Positions 11,689 to 31,064 of a stretch of 64,000 bases of DNA are shown here, one piece after another. A program made the translations under genes and the position numbers. Position 1 is the first letter of the stretch; every line of letters starts with the position of its first letter. Source of the DNA: Opisthocomus hoazin (taxonomy: Eukaryota; Chordata; Aves; Opisthocomiformes; Opisthocomidae); the NCBI RefSeq assembly GCF_030867145.1, contig NC_134441.1:248001-312000 (forward strand), in the 5' to 3' direction. The notes under the pieces were generated by a model. The model was not told the origin of the DNA. It made no database searches and saw only the letters and a list, made by a program, of their open reading frames with translations.

Positions 11689-12642
11689 CTGAAATGAAGA
11701 AGTAAATGTCCATTAATTTAATCACTCGCATAAACTAAAAGAGCTATGAAGTGAAGCCAGAGATTTGATTAGCTAGTAAACTTAATTTGGACTCATGCGA
11801 TGGTTTGGGCAGTCCTCCACGAGCATCTTTTGGACTGCAGTCGACAGCAGCACGCTGTGAAACTTGTGTGTTTTGAATGCTTGTACACGAAAGGCAGCAC
11901 GGCTGCTACAGAAAACACACAGTGACAGGGGCCACTAATCTACTGAACACACCCTTTGCTGAATGAAATTACAATTATTACCAGACCAGAAAAGCTATTA
12001 AAATTCCCAAATCAGACAAAGACACAACATGCACAGCAGTTCTAAGAAAGATTAAAAAAACAAAACACCACGGCCACTTACCAGGAGGTTTTTCTAACAG
12101 CACAGACACTCATATTCTCTCCGGAGTCTAAAAGGGGTCAAGACTAGTGGCTTGCAACCACAGTAGCGTTCCCAGAGACTCAACCGAGAAGAAAAAATGA
12201 TGAAAAACCACAAAAACCAAGCGCACAAAACTGGGATGCAGCTCAAACTTTGAAAAGCTAACGGTGTATTGGGATTCTGGTTCAATCCGGACAGCACATG
12301 AGCAGCTTTAAACCCAGAAGACATCACGGACTCACTACGGCTTCTCATTAATTAGGACAAAAACCCTAAAGGCTTCAACGTGCCTTACAAAAAAAAGTCC
12401 CACTGATATAAAAATATTCAAGAAATACTGTTTCCCGTGCACTGACAGATAAACTACAACACGAAAGCCAGACCTGCTCAGCTGTACATAACCTACAAAA
12501 GCACCACGGGGAACTGAACCCCGAATTCTTCCTCCCAATTGCTGGAAACTTCTGGCCGTGCTGTCTGTGCCGACCTGCGGGAAGCATTTTCTATACTCGC
12601 AATTCCAGCTTCTCCCCCACTAATCTGCTATCGTTACGTTAC

Positions 12643-12756
12643 CTTATGCTCTGATCTTTAAAAATAAGATCTCTTCCTCCAGTTTCAGGTGAAATAAGAG
12701 TCCTTTCTTCAACCGCACTGCTTTCACCGCCATTATGGCACCATTTCTTCTTCCTC
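12643..12756 (-). CDS. Candidate exon upstream of the PHAX-like exons
   Basis: There is an acceptor (TTTGCTGATAG) at 12757 and a GTAACG donor after 12643, with one open phase of 38 codons (RKKKWCHNGG near the start, ISPETGGRDLIFKDQ near the end). Its phase joins to the PHAX-like exon at 11688, but in the frame that is not PHAX for the first 80 codons. Whether it belongs to that gene is unknown; it does not resemble human PHAX exon 1. Confidence 0.25.
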
Positions 12757-12889
12757 CTATCAGCAAACAGAAAACAGAAATCTTCAACTCATTTTACTGC
12801 ATTACGGAGTACAAATTTTTAATGTAAAATGCATTCCGTAACGCTAAACACTAACAACTCCATGAATTTAAACAATCCCCCGACGCCTG

Positions 12890-13600
12890 CCGTCACTTAT
12901 TTTGCCCTACACACCCCAGGACCGCACCGCAGATCAATCACCATAACTCGAGAGCCCCGCCAACCCTCGCCCCTGCGGCGCCCACCCCGAACCATCTCAG
13001 TTCGAAACCTTTTCCCGCCCCCCCGCGCCGCAGACGCCCCGCGCCCCGCACGCCGGCGGGAACCGAACCCCCCGCGGCAGCGCGCGGGGCCGGAAGCCGC
13101 GGGGCAGCGCCCGTCGCCGCTCGCCGCCTTCCCGCGCTCCCGCAGCCGCCGGCCGCACCGGCGAGCGCTCCCCCCCCCCTCACCAAGCCCCGGGCCCGGC
13201 GGCAGCGAACGCCTCCCCCGCCCCGCCCCGCCCCGCCCCGCCCGCGGCCTCCCCAGGCGAACGGGCCCCGGAGGAACACGCCGGGCCCGGGGCACGGAGC
13301 CCCCGCCGGGGAAGGGCCCCCCGGCCCGGCCGCCCGGCCCTCGCCGGGACCCGCTCCCGCAGGCGCCGCGCACCGCCCCGGCTCGGCCGCCCTCGCTCCC
13401 CGCCGGGCCCTCCGGCCGCCAGCCGGGCCCTCTCGCCGCGCGGCTCCGGCCGGAGCCCGGGCCGCCCCTCCCTCACCCGCCGCGGGCCCCGGGGCAGCCG
13501 GCGCCGGGCAGCCGCGGGCCGAGGCGCAGCGCCCGCCGCCCGGTGCTATTCACGATGGCACCAGCGCTGCTCCCGCCCCCTCTTCCCGGTGCTGCGGTCT
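12890..13600. promoter_or_regulatory. CpG island with GC-box run, probable promoter
   Basis: CpG-dense sequence with a CCCCGCCCCG run near 13216-13245 (tandem Sp1-type GC boxes). It lies about 1.2 kb upstream of the PHAX-like exon on the minus strand and is its likely ancestral promoter. On the other side a CR1 follows at 13803. Confidence 0.55.
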
Positions 13601-13802
13601 CCAGTGACCTGAACAACAGGCTTCAGCCTGCGGCCAGCCCTGCAGCGGTCAGGCAGCCGCGTCAGATGATGGTTTCAGCTTCCTTTCCAGCCGGAATTAT
13701 TCGATTATATTCTATTTCGAACTTTTGTAGGGGGTTGCGGGAAGATCCTGGTGATTTCACTCTTAGCAATTTCTTGGACAGGGACAAGAGTCCTTAGACA
13801 TC

Positions 13803-15455
13803 ACACAATCATAGAACCTTTTGGGTTGGAAGGAGCCTTTAAAGCTCATCAAGTCCAAACTCCTGCAATGAGCGGGGACATCTTCAGCTGGAGAAGTTTG
13901 CTCAGAGCCCAGTCCAACCCAGCCTTAACGGGTCCATGTCCTTCTTGTGCTGGGGCTCCAGAGCTGGATGCAGGATTCCAGGTGAGGTCTCACCAGGGCA
14001 GAGTAGAGGGGCAGAATCCCCTCCCTCACCCTGCTGGCCACCCTTTTTTCATGCAGCCCAGGACACGGTTGGCCTTCTGGGCTGCCAGCGCACACTGCCA
14101 GATCACGTCCAGCTTTTCATCCATCAGGACCCTCAAGTCCTTCTCCACAGGGCTGCTCTCAATTCCTTCATCCCCCAGCCTGTGTTGATAGCGGGGAGTT
14201 GCCCTGGCCCAGGTGCAGGACCTTGCAATTGGCCTTCTTGAACCTCATGAGGTTCACACAGGCCCACTTCTCCAGCTTGTCCAGGTCCCTCTGGACGGCA
14301 TCCCGTCCTTGTGCCGTGTCAGCTGCACCACTCAGCTTGGTGCTGTCTGCAACCTTGCTCAGTGAGAACTCGGTCTCTCTAAGTCATTGATGAAAATATT
14401 AAACAGTGCCGGTCCCCGTGCAGACCCCTGAGGGACACCACTTGTCACCACTGTGCATCTGGACATCGAGCCATTGACCACCACCCTCTGGTTGCAGCCT
14501 TCCAACCAACTCCTTATCTACCTGAACGGTCTACCCGTCAAATCCATACCTCCCCGATTTAGAGAGAAGGATGTTGTGGGGGACCGTGTCGAAGGCTTTA
14601 CAGAAACCCAGGTAGATGACATCCCCTTGTCCGCTGATGCAGTCGCTCCACCATAGAAAGACCAACCACTAGGTTGGTGAGGCAGGACTTGCCCTTGGTG
14701 AAGCCATGCTGGCTGTCTCAAATCACCTCCCTGACCCCACCTGCCTTAGCATAGCTGCTAGGAGGATCTGTTCCATGATCTTCCCAGGCACAGAGGCGAG
14801 GCCAACAGGTCAGTAGTTTCCAGGGTCCTCCTTTCTACCCTTTTCAAAAAAGGGCACCATGTTTCCCATCCTCCAGTCACCAGGGACTTCATGTGATTGT
14901 CATCACCTTGCAAATATGATGGAGAGTGGCTTGGTAACTACAGCAGCCAATTTCCTCAGGACTCTGGGGTGCATCTCATCAGGTCCCATAGACTTATGTC
15001 TGTTCAGGTTCCTCAGGTAGTCACGAACCTTTCCTCAGAGTGGGGGGGGGGCTTTGCCCCTCCGGTCCCCATCTTGCAGTCCATGGACTCGGGACAGGCA
15101 AGCAGAGAGGCTGCCAGTGAAGACTGAGCCAAAAAAAGTTGCTGAGTACCTCAGTCGTCTCCTCGTCTGTTGATACGGGGTCACCACTCTTGTTCATCAG
15201 GGGGGTACGCTTTCTTTAACCTTCCTTTTCTGGCTGACGTACCTGTAGAAGCCCTTCTGGTTATTCTGTGCATCCCTTGCCAAGTTCAGCTCCAGCCACG
15301 CCCTGGCCCTCCTGACCCCGTCCCTGCACAACCGGGCAGCATCCCTATACTCTTCCCAAGACACCTGTCCCTGCTTCCACTGCCAGGGCAGTTCCCTCTT
15401 GCCCTTTGGTCTGACCAGACGGTCTCGGCTCAGCCATGCCGGTCCCTTCCCTTCC
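13803..15455 (-). mobile_element. CR1 LINE, 5'-truncated, ~1.65 kb
   Basis: At the low-coordinate end the plus strand shows the complement of the CR1 3' end (ATCATAGAACC, then GGGTTGGAAGGAGCC). Reverse-transcriptase-derived sequence with several frame breaks follows, up to the complement of the mid-ORF2 region near 15430. Orientation is minus with the 3' end at 13803. It is degenerate and not coding-competent. Confidence 0.9.
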
Positions 15456-15949
15456 TTAAAACTTCTCTAGAGACGCTGACCCTGCCCCGCACGCCGGAGC
15501 TGCCAGGAGCTCGCCAGCCCCACGGCACAGGTCCCCTCCAGACCCCGAGTGCCACGCCAGGAGCGCCGGGTCCAAAACCGACCCCCCCGAGCCGCAACGC
15601 AAAGCCAAGCCTGGGCCGAGCGACCAGCGAAGAGCTCGGATGCTCGCCGGCACGTCCACCGCCTCGCCGCAAAGACCCGGCCGAGGATGCCCACGCGTGG
15701 GCAACGCGCCCACGGGGACGAGCTCCGGCCCAGCGCACGGCCCCCCGGCCACGCACCCGCCGCAGGCAGAGCGTGTACCACATTTCTCTCTGGAAGAGCT
15801 CGGCCTTACGCACGGGAAGAGAGGGAAATTCAGTCTGCCAACACCAGCACGGGGGCCAAAAAAACACGGGAGAGACTTCCCCCTGCCATCCCCTTCCCGA
15901 GACTTTTTTCTTTTTTAAAAAAGGCTGCGGCGTGCAGCATTAACAACAG

Positions 15950-18205
15950 CTTCCACAACACCAGCTCAAGGCATCGCGTACTGTACAGCGTTCGGTATTT
16001 CTTACTATAAGACAATAAGGAATTATCGACAACTGATAAGACAAAATAAGCTATAAAAAGTAACAATGTACAATCAAGATGGATTTCTTTTTTTTCCTTT
16101 AAAGGAGGCTTCTCTGGGGTGTCGCGGTGCCTGTGCTGGGGGTCTCCCCTCGCTGCTTCCCTGCTCCTCCCCACCCTGTGTGGTGGGACCGGGGGCACCC
16201 AGGGGAGAAGGCAGAGGCGGTTTTGGGGGGAGCACCCTCCCAACCCACCGACGCCGCTCGGCAGAAGGGCCGGGAAGGGCCAGAAAAGACGGTCCCTGCC
16301 CCAAGCTCCATCAACACCCGAGATCACCATGTCCCAAGCTCACTCACACACACCTCCCTGAAACAAAAAACAACAGATATTGCATAGTTTTGCTGTCAGC
16401 AGTCTTCAAACAAAAAGGAGAACTTTGTTTTGCTTTCAGAGACAGTGACTGCCCTCGGCTGAAGACCTGGGGGGAGTCTCTTCCCCGGCTCACAGCAAGC
16501 TCCCAAAGCCTTCCCCTGTGCACGCGATGGGCCGAGGCTGCTTTTTCAGAGTATACAGCTCAAAGCATTCAGCTGGAAGGGAGAGGAGATCGCTAACGAA
16601 GGGGCACCCTCCCTCCCGGTGAGGCGCGGGGACGGCGGCGGGCGCAGCTCGGTGGCACGACGCGCGGCAGGCAGCGGGGCTTTGCCCCTCCGGCGTGGTG
16701 CCAGGGGGGGTTCGGACGAGCTGGAGGCCAGCCCGGCCCCCAGCACGGGCGCTGCTGGCTCACCCGGACAGATCCGGCCCCGCTCCGCAGAAACCAGCCA
16801 AGGGCCTCGTCCCAGTTCAGCACCCCCAGGCCCTCCCCCGCGAGCATTCCCTCCCTTCCCCAAAGCAAGCTCCGAGGAAAGCGTGACTCCATGCATGAAC
16901 ACACATGAACACAGATGCACACACATGAACATGCATGCCCAGCTCTCCCCAGCCGCCCGTCCCACCCTGCACTGCCGCCGCGACCCCAAACCCTCCGGCC
17001 CCGCATCCCGAGCCCTTCCCAAGCTGCTCCCCAGTGCTGTGGCCCTCGGGTGCTGCCGCCAGCCCTGCCGCTCGCCCACCGGCACATCCTGGGGCACTCG
17101 GCACCCTCGGCACCCCCAGACCCTCCGGCCACGGCAGCCTCGGGGACAGCCCGAAGCCACGCCAGGTCACACTGCCCTGCAACGAGTCCCAGTGCTCTTT
17201 AAAGGGGGGTCCTTCCCTTCCCACAGAGCACCCCGCTATTCCCGCAGGGGTAATATTTTCTGGCTGCTCCAGCCCCCCTGGAGACCTCATCCTGCCCTGC
17301 ACCTCCACCAGCCACTGGTGAGCCCCCCCCTCCACAAACAGGGGTGCAACGCCCGACCCAGCGCAAGAGCACGGCCCCAGGCGCCTGAGCATCCCCCCGG
17401 CTCTGACCTTACCCCCGGGGAGCCGCCGGCCGGAGCGCGGGGGGAAAGGAAGACATTTCTCCATGCCCTGCAGAAAAGCACAGCTAGCAGTTTAAAAACA
17501 ATTAAAAAAGAAAAAAAAAAAAGAAAAAAAAGGGGTGAACAGATTACTCTGAAAGCAGGCTGCCGAGGAGAGAGGGCGGCTCAGTGGGACGGGGAGCTGC
17601 TCCCTCGCTGGCACCGTCTCTCCCCGGCCCGAGCTGCTCCCTGCCCGCCGCAGCCCCTCGAAGCGCAGCCGGGGATGCCCCCGAGCACGGGACGGCGGGG
17701 GTCCCTGCGCCCGGGAGATGCCTCCCAGACCCCCGGGAGGGGGGGTTTGTGGGATCGACCCCAACATCGGAGAAAGACCCGCAGCTCCGAAGGGAGGGAC
17801 GAGGTTAAAACGCAACTCCCGTTGTCGAAAACACGACCGAGGGCCTTTTGTTCACAGCATGAAATGAGCTGAACTCGGCAAAGCGGCCGCGGATACAAAG
17901 AGTCCTTTGGTGTCAGGGAGGGAGGAAAAAATCTCAGAGCAGAAACCAAGAGTCGGGGAAACAAAAGTCCGTGTGTCAGTCAGATGTCCTGGGTGAAGCA
18001 ACCTTAATGATTTAATACCTTAAAAAACAGATCTTCAAGAAACCCTCCCAACCCCAGACCTACAAGATCAGCAAAACCCTGGAAACCAGCCACAGGGACG
18101 AGTCCTGATCTTGTCACTAGCCAGAAATGGTGGGGGCTGGGGGGGGAGGGAAGAAAGAAGGAGGATGGGGGGGACGTGGGGTACAGCAGGTCCGAGGGGT
18201 GCAGC
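15950..18205 (-). other. Probable 3' untranslated region of the MNK2-like gene
   Basis: No independent exon or gene is recognisable on either strand. The AT-rich block at about 15950-16090 stands out from the GC-rich surroundings and may be the conserved distal end of the transcript. I found no clear AATAAA on the minus strand, so the end is not fixed. 15456-15950 is GC-rich and empty of recognisable features. Confidence 0.35.
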
Positions 18206-25986
<7,781 letters not shown>

Positions 25987-26149
25987 CTTGCTGCGGGCGG
26001 GGGGAAGGGAGAAACAAGGGAGGGGTGCGGGGTAGGAAAAAGCCCAACCAACCAACCAACAAAAACAGGAAAATAAACCGGGAGGGGGGGGAGGGATGCA
26101 GAGGGGCGGGCAGAGGCATCGGGGGGGGGCCGAGGGTAGGCCGAGACCT

Positions 26150-26850
26150 GTGGAGAGAGGAGCCCGGGGGGGGGCGGGTGTCAGGGGGCTGTGGCCCGCA
26201 CGGGGCCCCCCTGGTCCCAAAACCCCCCCGGCGCTCACCGGCCCCGCAGAGCCGCCGCTGCCGGGGGTACCGCAGCCCGCTCCGCTCCGCATCGCTCCGC
26301 ACCGCCGGGAGGGGACGTGCCCCCGCCCCCCCCCCCGCAGCTTTATGGCGGCGGCTCCGCCCCCCCGCCCCGCCCCCACTGTGTGACACCGCCCCCCCGC
26401 GGGGACACACCACCACCCCACCCCCCACGCTGCGCCCAGGGGCGGGGACCCCCACAGCCCCCCCCCTGGCTGCACCAGGCGGGGTGCGGGGAGCCCCACA
26501 GACAGCCCCCGGGTTCCCCCCTCCCCACAGCCCACACATGTCACGAGCGGGGCGGTGCTCAGCCGCGAGGCCTGCGCGCGGCAGGGGGTCACAGCACAGC
26601 CCCCCCCACCCCGGCCCCACCCCGGCTGGGTGGCACCGTGGGAGCCTGTCACGGCGCGGGTGTCCCTCCCTCCCCTCCCCCCACCCCACGTATCGCTTGA
26701 CGCCGACCCGGGCTCAGAACGCACACGCCGAGCGGCGGCGCCTGGCCAATGGCTGCGCATGACGTCACCGCCTGCACCGCCTATTGGCTGCTCGCCCCCT
26801 CCCGAGCCGCCATCGCCCCGCCCCCCCCGTGCCCCGCCCCTCCCGGGCAC
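26150..26850 (-). promoter_or_regulatory. CpG-rich promoter region of the MNK2-like gene with CCAAT, NRF1-like and CRE sites
   Basis: GC-rich sequence directly upstream of the first coding exon, which is preceded by an acceptor-like CCCGCAG, so a noncoding first exon probably lies here. At 26746-26787 a compact cluster holds CCAAT (26746-26750), a CTGCGCATG NRF1-like half site, a perfect TGACGTCA CRE (26760-26767) and an inverted CCAAT (26783-26787). Confidence 0.55.
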
Positions 26851-26984
26851 CGCGTCACGCTCCGCCCCCCTCCCCGCAGTTCGGGTGTGCCCCCCCCCCC
26901 CCAAAGTGCCGGTGGGGCCAGAGTGGGGGGGTCGGGACCCCCCAAGCCCCCCCAAATCCCGCCCCCCTCGCAGCCGGGGCAATC

Positions 26985-27690
26985 AGCGCCCTGCTCTACA
27001 TTAGCGCTGCTAACGAGGGCGCCCCAATTAGCTACACTCCTGCTAATGCACCCCAGGATGCCACTGGCCTTCTTGGCAGCCAGGGCACGCTGCTGGCTCA
27101 TGGTCAGCCTGTCGTCCACCAGGACACCCAGGTCCCTCTCCGCAGAGCTGCTCTCCAGCAGGGCCGCCCCAGCCTGTACTGGTGCCTGGGGTTGTTCCTC
27201 CCCAGGGGCAGGACCCTGCATTTGCCTTTGTTGAACCTCATCAGGTTCCTCTCTGCCCACCTCTCCAGCCTGTCCAGGTCTCGCTGAATGGCAGCACAGC
27301 CTGCTGGTGTACCCACCACTCCTCCCAGTTTGGTGTCATCAGCAAACTTGCTGAGGGTACACTCTAACTCTTCATCCGGGTCACTGATGAAGAAGTTAAA
27401 CAAGGCTGGGCCCAGTGCTGACCCCTGGGGCACACCGCTAGTTACCGGCCTCCAACCAGACTCAGCGCCGCTGATGACAACCCCCTGAACTCTGCCATTC
27501 AGCCAGTTCTCAATCCACCTCACCGACCACTCGTCCAGCCCACACTGCCTGAGCTTCCCTAGGAGGATGTGATGGGAGACCGTGTCGAAAGCCTTGCTGA
27601 AGTCGAGGCAGACATCACCCACGGCTCTCCCCTCCTCTACCCAACCAGTCGTGCCATCGTAGAAAGCTCCCTGCACGCTCCTGGCCTGTC
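26985..27690 (-). mobile_element. CR1 reverse-transcriptase fragment lacking its 3' end
   Basis: Minus-strand reading is open for nearly 200 codons and shows CR1 reverse-transcriptase motifs: [21 protein letters not shown], and the catalytic FADDTKLGG. The element stops at 26985 inside the region that normally precedes the 3' untranslated part, so it is cut at both ends. Its last ~150 bases (27035-27184) are almost identical to 28586-28741. Confidence 0.9.
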
Positions 27691-27831
27691 TGCACACTCA
27701 CTGCACGCTTAATGCACACTTACCGCATGCTCCTTGCATGGTCACTGCTCACGCTCCACGCTCACGACTTGCTCCCTGTGCACGCCTGGCCTCTCTGCAC
27801 ACTCCCTGCACGCTCCCTGCACACTCAACTG
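27690..27831. repeat. Degenerate CTGCACGCTCC-type short repeat
   Basis: Variants of CACGCTC, CTGCACACTC and CTGCACGCT recur about every 10-15 bases across the stretch between the CR1 reverse-transcriptase piece and the CR1-tail minisatellite. It has no coding potential. Confidence 0.55.
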
Positions 27832-28059
27832 AACCACGGAACCACGGAATGTTTGGGGGTTGCCAGGGCGCTCTGTGAGTCACGGAATCACGGAATGTTC
27901 GGGGTTGGAAGGGACCTCTGTGGGTCACGGAATCACGGAATGTTCGGGGTTGGAAGGGACCTCTGTGGGTCACGGAATCACGGAATGTTTGGGGGTTGGA
28001 AGGGACCTCTGTGGGTCACGGAATCACGGAATGTTCGGGGTTGGAAGGGACCTCTGTGG
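27832..28059 (-). repeat. 45-bp minisatellite derived from the CR1 3' end, five copies
   Basis: Four near-perfect units start at 27879, 27924, 27969 and 28015 (spacing 45, 45, 46), each with CACGGAATCACGGAATGTT and then GGTTGGAAGGGACCTCTG. A degenerate first unit covers 27832-27878. The unit equals the final ~45 bases of the adjoining CR1 (28060-28745), so it is an expansion of the LINE's own terminus. Confidence 0.9.
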
Positions 28060-28745
28060 GTCATCTAGTCCAACCCCCTGCCCAAGCAGGGTCACCCAGA
28101 GCAAGCTGCTCAGCATCACGTCCAGGCGGGTCTGGAATATCTCCAGAGAAGGAGACTCCACAGCCTCCCTGGGCAGCCTGGGCCAGGGCTCTGTCACCCT
28201 CAGAGGCAAGAAGTTCTTCCTCGTGTTCAGCTGGAGCTTCCTCTGCTCCAGTTTGTGCCCGTTGCCCCTTGTCCTATCGCTGGGCACCACTGAACGGAGT
28301 TGGGCCCTGTCCTCCTGACCCCCACCCTGCAGATATTTAGAGGCATTTCTAAGGTCCCCTCTCAGCCTTCTCTTCTCCAGGCTGAACAAGCCCAGCTCCC
28401 TCAGCCTTTCCTCGTAGGAGAGATGCTGCAGTCCCCTCATCATCCTCCTAACCCTCCTCTGGACTCTCTCCAGTAGCTCCTCATCTTTCTTGAACTGGGG
28501 AGCCCAGAACTGAACAGAGCACTCCAGATGAGGCCTAACTAGGGTGTAGAGGGGAAGGAGAACCTCCCTTGACCTGCTGGCCACACTCCTGCTAATGCAC
28601 CCCAGGATGCCATTGGCCTTCTTGGCAGCCAGGGCACGCTGCTGGCTCATGGTCAGCCTGTCGTCCACCAGGACACCCAGGTCCCTCTCCGCAGAGCTGC
28701 TCTCCAGCAGGGCTGCCCCAGCCTGTACTGGTGCCTGGGGGAGTT
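28060..28745 (-). mobile_element. CR1 LINE 3' part, 5'-truncated
   Basis: Minus-strand frame reads the C-terminal part of CR1 ORF2 ([53 protein letters not shown]-like tail) and the conserved 3' untranslated sequence. It is truncated at 28745, where unrelated tandem repeat begins. Confidence 0.92.
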
Positions 28746-28747
28746 TC

Positions 28748-29911
28748 ACAAACCAAGACAGAATGTCTACAACAGAAAGGAAGACCAAAAAGTGAATGTC
28801 AAAAAGTGAAAAACCGACAGAGATTAAAGAAACAAAGGAAAAATATAGAACAATACAAGTAAGTACTAAGGAATGACACAAAACTCTTGAAGAAAACCAG
28901 ATTTGAAATCCTCACACTTCACACAAACATTAAAATAAGGAAGGAGATTAAGGAAGTAAAGGGCAAACCTTATAACCCATGGCAGCAAAGTAAATCCGCT
29001 GCAGAAACGCAATGTAGAAAGCAAGGGCACTCTGGAAACCCTTCGACTTTGAAAGAAACTTAACCAGGGAGGAAGATTAAGGAAGTCAAGGTAAAAACTA
29101 AAAACCGAGGGCAGCACACTAAGGCACACATGGCAAGGCTATATGCAAAAAGATAAAGATCTACACCAAAACTAGCAATACCTACAAATACACACAATGA
29201 TTTCAAAAACTTAGCCTTCAATAAGATCTCAATAGGGAGGAGGATGAAGGAAGTCAAGGGACAAACGAAACAAAAGAGTGGCAGCAGACTGAAACAGCTG
29301 TGGAAAGACAATGCAAAAAGCCAGGATAAAGACACAAACCAAGACAGAATGACTACAGCAGAAAGGAAGACCAAGAAATGAATGTCAAAAAGTGAAAAAC
29401 CGACAGAGATTAAAAGAAAAACGAAAAAAATAATAGAACAATAAAGGTAAGCACTAAGGAATGACACAAAACTCTTGAAGACAACAACATGTGAAATCCT
29501 CAGAGTTCATATGAACACTGAAATTGGGAGGAAGATTAAGGAAGGGCAAATCTAATAACCCATGGCAGCAAACTAAATCCGCTGCAGTAACACAATGTAG
29601 AAAGCAAGGGCACTCTGGAAACCCTTCGACTTAGAAAGAAAACTTAATTAGGGAGGAAGATTAAGGAAGTCAAGGCAAAACCTAAAAACCTGAGGGCAGC
29701 ACACGAACACAGACATAGCAAGGCTATGCAAAAAGCTAGAGATCTACAGCAAAACAAGCAATACCCACAAATACAGGAAATGATTTCAAAAACTTAGCCT
29801 TCTACAAGATCTAAGTAGGGAGGAGGATGAAGGAAGTCAAGGGACAAACGAAACAAAAGAGTGGCAGCAAACTAAAATGAGATATAGAAAGACAATGTAA
29901 AAGCCAAGGTT
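28748..29911 (+). repeat. ~586-bp tandem duplication, strongly purine-biased on the plus strand
   Basis: ACAAACCAAGACAGAATG starts at 28748 and again at 29334. The two monomers match along their length (ACAAAACTCTTGAAGA, AACCCATGGCAGCAAA and CACTCTGGAAACCCTTCGAC recur in order). Inside each monomer a GGGAGGA-GATTAAGGAAGTCAAGG-type block occurs three times, so the unit is itself built from older sub-repeats. The plus strand is A/G-rich almost throughout. It has no coding potential and does not match a family I can name. Confidence 0.85.
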
Positions 29912-30329
29912 CTTAAGGTGCCAGTATTTAATGTCAATGTCTCTGTATTTCAAGGTCAGGACTGCAACAGTTCTGCTGTCTGTGGACACCAGTGAGAGAT
30001 GACCTGCTTTTCATTCGTTCAGGCACTGCACCTACACTTAGTCACAGATCTGATTTTTTTTTATGTTTTCCTCTCCAAGATGTAATAGACAACAGGGCAC
30101 TCTTTAAGTGAAGTTAAATAGCAGTTCTACTGATTTAAATACAAAAAGTTTTCGCCTGTGGTACATTCATCCAGAAGAACTTTAACACCTCTTGATAGAA
30201 GGAATAATAAGAAACATGACACTTTACCAAAGTAGCTGCAGTGGTATTTTCTAGTTTTAGTTTTAACAAAGCACCTGTGTGGAAGTTGCAAGCTCTCCTT
30301 ATAGATTAGCAAACTTAGCAAGGACAAGA

Positions 30330-30723
30330 CTGTGACAAGAGCAGGAGCTGCGACCAAGAACCAGCGAAAAGCAGCTTTGCAGTTTTGCAACGAGATAGAA
30401 CGAACCGAGCATGCGCAGCGCCCCGGATGTAACTCACGGGCAAGTGAGGAAGACTACTGAAAGAGATGAAGTAACGACCTAAGACCACCAGAGACCACCC
30501 AGGAGCTCTAATACACCTGCTAAAGGAGAACTGGAATAGATTCATACGCTCTCGGAAATATAACGATTAATATGCATATTGTAGTTCTATTTAACCTGAA
30601 ATTAAAGGGTGTTTGGCGCACACGTTTGGAGGAGAGATCCCCCCTGTGCCCGGCGCCGTAATAAAGGACACCTGGTTAACAGCATACATTGTGCTGTCAG
30701 GTTATTACCGGATCTGTGAATCA
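30330..30723 (+). mobile_element. ERVL-type solo LTR
   Basis: The right end is GAATCA at 30723, shared with the LTR end at 61. AATAAA is at 30660-30665 with a CCCGGCGCC block just before it, and CATGCGCAGCG is near 30410. The left end is uncertain: TGTGACAAG at about 30332 is one candidate, TGTAGTTC at about 30577 another. No target-site duplication was found for either. Confidence 0.6.
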
Positions 30724-31064
30724 CTCTAACCATCGTTTTCCCTTTTGACTAGAAAATGAAAATCCTCAACAGCAGATAGCCCTGAAATAAGCTTCAGTCA
30801 AATCTGGACCCAATACAGGGTGTGCGTTATGATATGCCACAGATCGGGACTTGACTCTTCAAAACAATCATGCACTAAGGAAAATTTTAGGTTGTTATGC
30901 AGAGTTTTAACTCGAGTCTTGGCAACCGCATTTGGGACATGAAAGGTATCAGCACTACAGTACTACGTGCAGTAGAGAAAACTGCTCTTGCAGTTCAATT
31001 CCAACACCGCATCCTCAAACAAACTGAAGCTGCTGTGTTTGAGCAACATGGGTGGAAATCTCAC

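Noticed and set aside
16066-17872. Overlapping frames up to 417 codons
   Set aside because: Low complexity, open on both strands, and located in the probable 3' untranslated region of the MNK2-like gene.
28866-29467. Hydrophobic minus-strand frames resembling membrane proteins
   Set aside because: They are the complement of the purine-rich tandem repeat (many Phe/Leu/Ser codons) and break between the two monomers.
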